64,000 bases of DNA from Heteroscillospira sp050943935 (lineage in GTDB: Bacteria; Bacillota; Clostridia; Oscillospirales; Oscillospiraceae), in contig JBMNQC010000003.1 of assembly GCA_050943935.1 (NCBI GenBank), positions 1 through 64,000 on the forward strand, read 5' to 3'. The notes beneath the pieces were generated by a model. It had not been told where the DNA came from. It saw nothing but the letters and a program-made list of their open reading frames with translations, and searched no databases. Below are positions 57,880 to 64,000 of this stretch, in pieces. A program made the position numbers and the translations under genes. How positions within the stretch are numbered: the stretch's first letter is position 1; every line of letters begins with the position of its first letter.

Positions 57880-57902
57880 TCCCAATTTTGGGATTTCCGG
57901 CG

Positions 57903-57932
57903 TTGACAAAGCCCCTTCCGGCGGGTTACACT
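57903..57932 (+). promoter_or_regulatory. promoter of prmA
   Basis: TTGACA (57903-57908), 18 bases, TACACT (57927-57932), 36 bases before the prmA start. It diverges from the Rex-controlled FNT promoter. Confidence 0.65.
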
Positions 57933-57967
57933 CTATTTATCAATAATATTTACGGAGTGAAAATATA

Positions 57968-58894
57968 ATGCGTTGGATAGAAGCCTCTGTTGAGACAAAA
58001 AGCGAGCTTATAGACCTGAAATGCGCCGAGCTGGCCGAGCTGGGCGTGCCCGGCATGGTAATAGAGGACGAGCAGGACTTTCGGGATTTTCTTGAAAACA
58101 ACCGCCAGTACTGGGACTATGTGGACGAGGAGCTGGAGCAGCGCTTCGCCGGCGTGAGCCGCATAAAGTTCTACCTCTCCGACGATGAGGAGGGGCTGGC
58201 TGTTCTGGCCCGTGTGCGGGACAACGGCTATAATCCCACAGTCAGCTATATTGAGGATTCCGACTGGGAGAACAACTGGCGGGAGTTCTACCGCCCTCTG
58301 GAGATAGGCGAAAAGCTGGTAGTGGTGCCCGAGTGGGAGGACTGCGACTGCAATGGGCGCCTCCCCCTGCGCCTTGACCCCGGCCTTATCTTCGGCACCG
58401 GCAGCCACGCCACCACCCGTATGTGCCTTATGGCTCTGGAAAACTACGCCGCCCCCGGCAAACGGGTGCTTGACCTGGGCTGCGGCAGCGGAATTCTTGG
58501 CATAGGTGCCCGGGTGCTGGGCTGCGGCTGGGTCTGCGGCTGCGATATTGACCCCAAGGCCCCGGATGTGGCCCTCTCCAACGCCGGGCTCAACGGCATA
58601 GACGGCTCAGATTTCCGAATTTACGCGGGCGACGTCCTCACGGACGGGGGGCTTAAGCGCGAGCTGGGCGGCGGCTACGACATTGTGCTGGCCAACATTG
58701 TCTCCGACGTTATCATCCCTCTGGCCCCCATGGTCCCCGGCTTCCTGAAAGAGGACGGCATATTCATCACCTCCGGCATCATAGAGGGCCGGCAGGACGA
58801 GGTGCGCGCGGCCATAGAGGCAGCCGGCTTCCGCGTCCTCAGCCACGACTGCCAGGAGGAGTGGCACTGCTTCGTCTGCGCTCCGGCAGGCTGA
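57968..58894 (+). CDS. prmA: ribosomal protein L11 methyltransferase
   Basis: 308 residues. The SAM-binding core is VLDLGCGSGILGIGA (about residue 158), with the family motifs DPGLIFGTGSHATTRMCLMA before and VLANIVSDVI after. It trimethylates L11. The N-terminal substrate domain (1-100) is present. GGAGTG precedes the ATG. Abundant ATA codons mark it as native. Confidence 0.95.
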   Translation: MRWIEASVETKSELIDLKCAELAELGVPGMVIEDEQDFRDFLENNRQYWDYVDEELEQRFAGVSRIKFYLSDDEEGLAVLARVRDNGYNPTVSYIEDSDWENNWREFYRPLEIGEKLVVVPEWEDCDCNGRLPLRLDPGLIFGTGSHATTRMCLMALENYAAPGKRVLDLGCGSGILGIGARVLGCGWVCGCDIDPKAPDVALSNAGLNGIDGSDFRIYAGDVLTDGGLKRELGGGYDIVLANIVSDVIIPLAPMVPGFLKEDGIFITSGIIEGRQDEVRAAIEAAGFRVLSHDCQEEWHCFVCAPAG

Positions 58895-58913
58895 ACCCTC
58901 CGCACCATACATA

Positions 58914-58948
58914 AACAAATCCGGACACCTACGGTGTCCGGATTTGTT
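58914..58948. terminator. terminator between prmA and the SLH/DUF4358/DHHW gene
   Basis: 16-base-pair stem (58914-58929 with 58933-58948) around TAC, with T runs on the plus side and A/T flanks on both strands. It serves both convergent genes. Confidence 0.9.
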
Positions 58949-58951
58949 GTT

Positions 58952-60823
58952 TTACTTCAGCATAAGCAGATTGTTGATCAGCGCGTCGGAATAGAGGAAC
59001 AGCACATCCGCGTTCTCAAAATCCACATACTGGGGCAGCAGGGAGCTTGCCATATAGCGCAGGTCAATCAGAGTTATCTCGGCATACTCGCCTGCCAGCA
59101 GGGGCGCAATGGAGCTGCCGAAGCTGTCGCGGAAGATTATCAGGCGGCGGTCGGTGTCCGCGCCGGAGTTTCTGATGGTCTGAAGGGGGGTGGCGCCGGA
59201 CAGGAAGAAATCGTAGGGGTTCTTGGTGTCCAGACGGGCAGACTCATACACGGTCTTAACATCGGGGTGCTGGAAGTTCTCGACCTCGGCAGCATCGATG
59301 GCGGTACCGGTGAGCCAGCTAACACTCTCGCCGGCAAGTCCCTCTGTCTTGCGGCTGTAGGAGCCGATAAAGCCCTCTCTGCTGTGCTCTTCAAAGGACT
59401 TCCAGTCCACATTGAAGCCCATGGCTCCGCCCAGAGCGGCCACGGTATCGCCCAGGCGCTCCTGACGCCAGTGGGGGTCGGTGACGTAGTAGTCATCCAG
59501 GCTGAGGGTATCTGTCAGGTCTATCTCGTTCCAGCCGGGCAGACTCTGAGCCAGCAGCTCCCGGATGGCCTCGTGGTCGAAATACTCGGTTACGGCCTCC
59601 CGGGCGTAATAGCTCTTGTCGGGCACAACGGCGTAGAAAACATCGTTGTGGGGTATGTAATCCTCACGCACACTCACCAGCTTCTCGGCGAAGCGGCGGA
59701 CGTAGTCGGCGTTGGTGGCCTTTCCGGCCTCCATCCAGACGCCGTTTACCTGCATCATGCCGTTGGCGTCGGGTTTCGTCTTATCCAGAGCCTCAAAGTT
59801 TCCCATGAGCTCGTCGGGGGCGCCGTTATCCATGACCAGGCATATCAGATTGCCTATGCTGGCGATTCGGATATTCTCCTCCATTACGCCCACGCATATC
59901 CACTTGAAGGGGTCCACGTTGTCCAGAATCTCCTGCTTGGCCTTCTCTATGTCCTGACCGTCTTTCATGCGGATCAGGCAGACGGAGTGGGCGCGTGCGG
60001 TGAACATAGGCTCTATGCCTATGGCCTCCTCAATTTTCAGATTGTCCACGCCCAGAAAGCTTGCCATATTGTCCTCGGTGATATCGTATATGGTGAGGTA
60101 GGAAGGGGGGATTGTGTCCTCAACTCCGGCGTAGACAGCTCCGGCAATATCACGCAGCTCGCTTTCAGCGCTGACGGCACGGCCCATGAGCACATTGGCA
60201 ATGGACAGGCTCAGCTCGGAATAGACGTTATTCTCCTTGAGCGTATCGCCCAGGGTCTTTCCGGAATCCTGCATCTCCGCGTCCAGCGCCTTCCAGCACA
60301 GCTCGGCCATGTTTCCGCGCAGGAAGGTCTCGCCCTCCTCCATCAGAGGCAGTCCCGCCGCCGCAGCCAGAGTTTTCCAGTCCTGCCACACGGTGGTCTC
60401 TCCGTCTGCATAGCCCAGGGCGCGCAGCAGCAGGGTCATGAACATCTGTTCGCTGACAGGGGCGTTGGGGTCAAGCTTTGTCTCGCTCACGCCGGTGATA
60501 AGGCCCGCGTCATAGCCATAGCCCGCGTACTCGTTTGCGCCCTCCCATGTGGGGGTGTCCTCAAAGGGGCTGTCCCACTCGCCGTAGAGGGCGGTCCACT
60601 CATTGCCGGTAAGGCGTATCATCATGATAAGCGCCTCCATGCGGGTCATGCTCTTGTCCAGCTCATAGCCCTTGTCGGTGCCCTTTAGCAGTCCCAGAGC
60701 GCCCAACGCCTGGGCGTAATTTTCATTTTCCGTGCTCTCCGCGGCAAATCCGGGCAGACACAGGGACAGGCTCAGCGCAAAGCACAGCGCCATGGACAAA
60801 AAAATTCGTACACTTCTTTTCAT
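58952..60823 (-). CDS. SLH-like / DUF4358 / DHHW fusion protein
   Basis: 623 residues in four parts: signal peptide (1-27, ending PGFAAE); two degenerate SLH-like repeats (about 35-190; ALGLLKGTDKGYELDKSMTR, GYGYDAGLITGVSETKLDPN); a DUF4358 domain (about 225-345; TIYDITEDNMASFLGVDNLK, SIGNLICLVMDNG); and a DHHW/AlgX-like domain (about 375-620) with DPHW at 449-452 and FRDSFGSS near 564-571, then LIDLRYMASS. This joins the two extracytoplasmic partners of the MBOAT system at 49457-52648. It starts 39 bases after sdaAA, so it may be cotranscribed with the serine dehydratase genes. AGGAGC precedes the ATG. Confidence 0.85.
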   Translation of the reverse strand: MKRSVRIFLSMALCFALSLSLCLPGFAAESTENENYAQALGALGLLKGTDKGYELDKSMTRMEALIMMIRLTGNEWTALYGEWDSPFEDTPTWEGANEYAGYGYDAGLITGVSETKLDPNAPVSEQMFMTLLLRALGYADGETTVWQDWKTLAAAAGLPLMEEGETFLRGNMAELCWKALDAEMQDSGKTLGDTLKENNVYSELSLSIANVLMGRAVSAESELRDIAGAVYAGVEDTIPPSYLTIYDITEDNMASFLGVDNLKIEEAIGIEPMFTARAHSVCLIRMKDGQDIEKAKQEILDNVDPFKWICVGVMEENIRIASIGNLICLVMDNGAPDELMGNFEALDKTKPDANGMMQVNGVWMEAGKATNADYVRRFAEKLVSVREDYIPHNDVFYAVVPDKSYYAREAVTEYFDHEAIRELLAQSLPGWNEIDLTDTLSLDDYYVTDPHWRQERLGDTVAALGGAMGFNVDWKSFEEHSREGFIGSYSRKTEGLAGESVSWLTGTAIDAAEVENFQHPDVKTVYESARLDTKNPYDFFLSGATPLQTIRNSGADTDRRLIIFRDSFGSSIAPLLAGEYAEITLIDLRYMASSLLPQYVDFENADVLFLYSDALINNLLMLK

Positions 60824-60862
60824 TGGCAGCTCCTTATTTTGTATTTGCCATGTTTGACGATT

Positions 60863-61735
60863 TTAAAACGAATTTGTTCCCCAAAGACGTTTTTTCACGC
60901 TCTCGCCGAACTCGGTGGCGGCGAGACCACCCAGGGCGGTCTCCCGCAGCTCCACGCTCATGCGGCAGCCTACATCCTTCATGGCGCTTATGACCTGGTC
61001 CACCGGAACACGGCTCTCTATGCCCGCCAGGGCCAGCTCTGCGGCGGATATGGCGTTCACCGTACCTATTACGTTGCGCTTCACACAGGGAACCTCCACC
61101 AGCCCCGCTACCGGATCGCAGACCAGTCCCAGCAGATTCTTCAGGGCTATAGCCGCGGCGTGGCCAATCTGCGCGGCGCTGCCGCCCCGGTAGGCCACCA
61201 GCGCGCCCGCCGCCATGGCGCTGGCCGTACCTATCTCGGCCTGACAGCCGCCCGCGGCGCCCGCAATAAATGCGTTTTCCGCTATGGCCTGGCCTATGCC
61301 CGCCGCGGTATACAGCATACGGAACACGCCAAGCTCGTCCAGCCCTTTGTCCCTCAGAGGCATCATCACAGCGGGCAGAACTCCGCAGGCGCCCGCCGTG
61401 GGGGCGGCCACTATGCATCTCATGCAGGCGTTGGACTCGGCCATGGACAGGGCCTCGGCCATAGCCTGACCCACATATCCGCCGGTGAGAGCCTGTCCGC
61501 CGTCCAGATACTCTCTCATACGCGCCCCGTCGCCGCCGGAGAGGCCGCTGCGGGATACGCGGCGGGCATCGTAATCGTCGGAGGCACGGCACATATCCGT
61601 CCACACCGAGCGCATACGCTCCAGAGACTTCTCCCGGGACACCATGCGCTCATCCATGTCCCGCTCCAGAATTATCTCCCAGAGCTCTCTGTTTTCGCGC
61701 TCAGCCTGTTCTATCAGCTTGCTCAGCAGCGCCAT
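60863..61735 (-). CDS. sdaAA: L-serine dehydratase, iron-sulfur type, alpha subunit
   Basis: 290 residues from the ATG at 61735 (MALLSKLIEQAERENRELWE). With the beta subunit it deaminates L-serine to pyruvate. Cluster cysteines are expected in MRCIVAAPTAGACGVLPA and LVCDPVAGLVEVPCVKRN. GGAGGG lies 7 bases before this ATG; another ATG at 61741 overlaps the sdaAB stop but is too close to the site. Confidence 0.95.
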   Translation of the reverse strand: MALLSKLIEQAERENRELWEIILERDMDERMVSREKSLERMRSVWTDMCRASDDYDARRVSRSGLSGGDGARMREYLDGGQALTGGYVGQAMAEALSMAESNACMRCIVAAPTAGACGVLPAVMMPLRDKGLDELGVFRMLYTAAGIGQAIAENAFIAGAAGGCQAEIGTASAMAAGALVAYRGGSAAQIGHAAAIALKNLLGLVCDPVAGLVEVPCVKRNVIGTVNAISAAELALAGIESRVPVDQVISAMKDVGCRMSVELRETALGGLAATEFGESVKKRLWGTNSF

Positions 61736-61737
61736 GC

Positions 61738-62403
61738 TCATCCCTCCGCCTTTTCGTAATAGGTAACGCTCAGTATGCCCCTGAGCATACGGATATAGTC
61801 TATAATATAGCCCGGTATGGGCTGGTCGGCCTCTATGACCATTATGGCTCTTCCGCCCCGGCGATCCCTGCACAGGCGCATGAAGGCTATGTTCACTCCC
61901 GCCCGGCTCAGGGGCGCCGTCACGTCCGCTATCTGGCCGCAGTCGTCCATATTGCTTACTATGAGGGTGTGCAGGTCGCCGGTGAAGTTCACCTCTATGC
62001 CCTGAAGCTCCGTTACCAGTATCCGCCCGCCGCCGGTGGAGCAGGCCGTTATGCTCAGCTCACGGCCGTTTTCGCCCTTCAGCTCCATGTGCACGGTATT
62101 GGGGTGGACATTTCCAAGATTGACGGTGGAAAACTTAAAATCCAGCCCACACTTCTCCGCCTCCGCAAAAGAATCCGGTATGCGCAGATCGTCCGGGCGC
62201 ATGCCCAACAGCCCCGCCACCAGAGCCCTGTCCGTGCCGTGGCCGCAGCCGGTCTGTGCAAAGGAGCCGTGCAGACGTATGTCCGCGCTCACGGGTCTTT
62301 CGCCCAGCAGGCTGCGTCCCATGCCGCCTATGCGCACGGCGCCCGCAGTATGAGAGCTGGACGGCCCCACCATGGTGGGGCCGAGTATATCAAAAATATC
62401 CAT
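61738..62403 (-). CDS. sdaAB: L-serine dehydratase, iron-sulfur type, beta subunit
   Basis: 221 residues. Begins with the signature DILGPTMVGPSSSHTAGAVR, followed by HGSFAQTGCGHGTDRALVAG. The C-terminal 75 residues form an ACT domain (LIVSNMDDCGQIADVTAPLS), which binds serine or another amino acid as regulator. It is the first gene of the pair and overlaps or abuts sdaAA. Confidence 0.95.
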   Translation of the reverse strand: MDIFDILGPTMVGPSSSHTAGAVRIGGMGRSLLGERPVSADIRLHGSFAQTGCGHGTDRALVAGLLGMRPDDLRIPDSFAEAEKCGLDFKFSTVNLGNVHPNTVHMELKGENGRELSITACSTGGGRILVTELQGIEVNFTGDLHTLIVSNMDDCGQIADVTAPLSRAGVNIAFMRLCRDRRGGRAIMVIEADQPIPGYIIDYIRMLRGILSVTYYEKAEG

Positions 62404-62422
62404 AAAGCCTTCTCCTTATCCG

Positions 62423-63097
62423 CTAAACATCCTCGGCGTAAGCCACGCCGGACATAAGGCGAATCTCCTCCAGTATTTTTTGATGGTCGGCGTGCAGAGG
62501 CACATGCAGCAGCATGGTTGCGCTTACGCAGCCGGATATGGGACTGGCCATATCCAGACTGTCTATACGGCAGCCCAGAGCCTGCACCTCCTGTATAAAG
62601 GGCAGAACGTGCTCACCGCCGTTAAAAAGTATGGACAGGCGCAGCACCGTACTGTGGCGCAGGAAGCGCTCCTGGATTTTTTCGCCCAGCATGGTTATCA
62701 CGATGGATATCGCCACAAGCGCAGTACCGCCAATATAATAGCCGCAGCCTATGGCCAGGCCCACGGTGACGCTCACCCAGATTCCCGCCGCGGTGGTGAG
62801 TCCCATCACCCTGTTTGAGCGGGACACCAGTATGCTGCCCGCGCCTATAAAGCCCACTCCGCTGACAGCCGCGGCGGCTATACGGGAGGTATCGGCGCTG
62901 CCCAGGCGCGTATACATTATTTCGCCCACCAGCACCGTCATTGCCGAGCCGAGAGCCACCAGCATATAGGTGCGGAAGCCCGCTTCCCGGCGCTTGCGTG
63001 TGCGCTCCAGTCCCATTATTCCGCCCAGCAGAGCGGCCAGCAGCAGCCGTAAAAGTCCCTCTACCTCATAAGCATGTGTGGTAAAATACTCCGGCAA
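62423..63097 (-). CDS. MgtC/SapB-family membrane protein
   Basis: 224 residues with an N-terminal block of four to five helices (LRLLLAALLGGIMGLERTRK; GVGFIGAGSILVSRSNRVMG; LTTAAGIWVSVTVGLAIGCG) and a C-terminal ACT-like cytoplasmic domain from about 150. MgtC proteins influence ATP synthase and Mg2+ homeostasis. It precedes sdaAB by 19 bases, so they may share a transcript. Confidence 0.9.
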   Translation of the reverse strand: MPEYFTTHAYEVEGLLRLLLAALLGGIMGLERTRKRREAGFRTYMLVALGSAMTVLVGEIMYTRLGSADTSRIAAAAVSGVGFIGAGSILVSRSNRVMGLTTAAGIWVSVTVGLAIGCGYYIGGTALVAISIVITMLGEKIQERFLRHSTVLRLSILFNGGEHVLPFIQEVQALGCRIDSLDMASPISGCVSATMLLHVPLHADHQKILEEIRLMSGVAYAEDV

Positions 63098-63122
63098 ACG
63101 CCCACCTCCAAAAAAAATTCAA

Positions 63123-63569
63123 CTAACTGTGGTTTTGATATTTCTGCGCAAATCTGCCCAGCTCCGCATTCTGTATGCGCAGCACCACATTGCTGCCGAA
63201 CCAAAGCGCCGTCAGGCACAGCTCCAGCACGAGCAGCAGCGCGCAGCTGCCCCAGAGCGGTATGCCCGGATACCAGCGAAAGGCCATGGCCCCGGCGGCG
63301 AAAAGCAGATTGCACAGAGCAACCCATATGGCCGTGCGAAAAGCCAGTATGCTGCCGGCAAAAACTATACCCCTGGGGAACAAAGCGGCCTCTATGCATA
63401 CGAACACTACGGACATAGCCAGCATCTCAAGTACGGCATTCACCTCTATCGCCGGCTCCTTCATAATAAGGCATACGACACATTTGCATAGTATCATGGC
63501 CAGAGCGTAAACCGCCGCGTGCAGCAGCAGACTCATACCCCAGCCATAGAAACGGAACAGCTTTCTCAT
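63123..63569 (-). CDS. hypothetical membrane protein, four helices
   Basis: 148 residues starting MRKLFRFYGWGMSLLLHAAV, with four hydrophobic helices and a short polar tail. I recognise no family. The ATG at 63569 has GGGAGCG 7 bases upstream; an in-frame GTG at 63575 is too close. It lies 25 bases upstream of the MgtC gene in the same orientation, so it is likely in its operon. Confidence 0.65.
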   Translation of the reverse strand: MRKLFRFYGWGMSLLLHAAVYALAMILCKCVVCLIMKEPAIEVNAVLEMLAMSVVFVCIEAALFPRGIVFAGSILAFRTAIWVALCNLLFAAGAMAFRWYPGIPLWGSCALLLVLELCLTALWFGSNVVLRIQNAELGRFAQKYQNHS

Positions 63570-63665
63570 AGCCACGCTCCCTTTCAGTTTATGTTATTTT
63601 ATGATACCGCAAGAAGAGAAATTTTGCAATATGGGAAACTGCCCTACAGCAGGGCCTGCAATACA

Positions 63666-63694
63666 AAAAGCCCGGCCGCATGGGCCGGGCTTTT
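63666..63694. terminator. terminator after the TctA-type gene
   Basis: Stem AAAAGCCCGGCC / GGCCGGGCTTTT with a GCATG loop. On the minus strand T residues follow, so it ends the transporter gene to the right. Confidence 0.9.
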
Positions 63695-63703
63695 CAGCTT
63701 TGA

Positions 63704-64000
63704 TTAGTTGGCGGAAGCCTTGTTTCTTCTCACGCGCTTGATGACAGCGGTGGCAATGGAGAACACAGCCAGGAGCAGGAACACTACGCAGATGGGACGG
63801 GTGAACAGAGGGGTGATATCACCCATGGACATCATCATGCCGCGGCGCAGGTTGGTCTCCACCATCTCGCCCAGGACGAAGCCCAGGATGAAGGGAGTGG
63901 AGGGGATGCCCACCTTGGCAAAGGCGTAGCCCATCAGTCCGAAGAAGAAGATGGTGACGCAGTCGAAGGCGCGGTTGTTCACACCGAATGCGCCGATGAC
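63704..64000 (-). CDS. TctA-family tripartite tricarboxylate transporter, C-terminal end
   Basis: 98 residues are visible; the start lies beyond the right edge. The C-terminal signature is clear: VNNRAFDCVTIFFFGLMGYA, FAKVGIPSTPFILGFVLGEM, VETNLRRGMMMSMGDITPLF. TctA is the large membrane subunit of the TctABC family, which imports citrate or other carboxylates with a binding protein. TctB and TctC genes, usually upstream, would be off the window. There is a terminator just past the stop. Confidence 0.88.
   Translation of the reverse strand, partial: VIGAFGVNNRAFDCVTIFFFGLMGYAFAKVGIPSTPFILGFVLGEMVETNLRRGMMMSMGDITPLFTRPICVVFLLLAVFSIATAVIKRVRRNKASAN

Overview
The window is a GC-rich chromosomal segment from an anaerobic, spore-forming Clostridia member, most likely an Oscillospiraceae-type gut bacterium. 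Evidence: a spoVAC remnant, zinc-ribbon forms of S14, L36 and adenylate kinase, the standard Firmicutes order from S10 to L17, ferredoxin-type indolepyruvate oxidoreductase, two-subunit iron-sulfur L-serine dehydratase, a Rex-type operator, a lysine riboswitch, SLH proteins, and the palindromic GCCTCCC intergenic repeats I associate with this group. No tRNA, rRNA, CRISPR array or complete insertion sequence was seen.

Layout. 1-900: ParA and a small membrane protein, probably the edge of an integrated element, abutting a spoVAC gene that has lost its C-terminus. 1265-10970: polyphosphate genes (ppx, ppk1), murI, a DUF1934 gene, argS, an AEC permease, a homocysteine methyltransferase-family gene and two tandem zinc-ribbon genes. 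11033-15512: a lower-GC, probably acquired redox module (LysR, MerR, cupin, two flavodoxins, a carboxymuconolactone decarboxylase-family protein and a DUF4405 membrane protein). 15625-16062: an AbrB-type regulator with a near-perfect promoter. 16144-32312: a 31-gene minus-strand superoperon for ribosomal proteins, SecY, Adk, Map, IF-1 and RpoA, with a consensus promoter and an attenuator-like leader. 32473-39812: an SLH/M15 peptidase, cdd, gtrA, an oligopeptide-binding lipoprotein, pgeF and secA. 39970-45766: iorAB with a hypothetical gene, a PucR regulator and a BrnQ-type carrier, a likely amino-acid transport and 2-oxoacid unit. 45790-46424: non-coding repeats. 46437-48453: an NhaC-family transporter under a complete lysine riboswitch. 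48564-49271: a YwaF-type membrane protein.

49373-56982 is the most interesting part: DUF4358 lipoprotein, MBOAT acyltransferase, DHHW (AlgX/AlgJ-like) protein, secreted LysM protein, YcxB-like protein, MacB-type permease, ECF-like sigma factor, anti-sigma-like protein and a 54-residue protein. The first five use almost no ATA isoleucine codons, unlike the flanks. Two upstream regions share TGCAACAT-N16-GTAT, a candidate promoter for the island's own sigma factor. The LysM protein and the anti-sigma-like protein share a C-terminal domain. At 58952-60823 a single protein fuses SLH-like, DUF4358 and DHHW modules, joining in one chain what the island encodes separately. My working model is an envelope acyl-transfer system with its own sigma/anti-sigma sensing circuit.

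The right end holds a formate/nitrite-family channel under a promoter overlapped by a Rex operator, prmA, the fusion protein, sdaAB/sdaAA, an MgtC-family protein, a small membrane protein and the 3' end of a TctA-type transporter. All calls come from reading the sequence. No database search was run.
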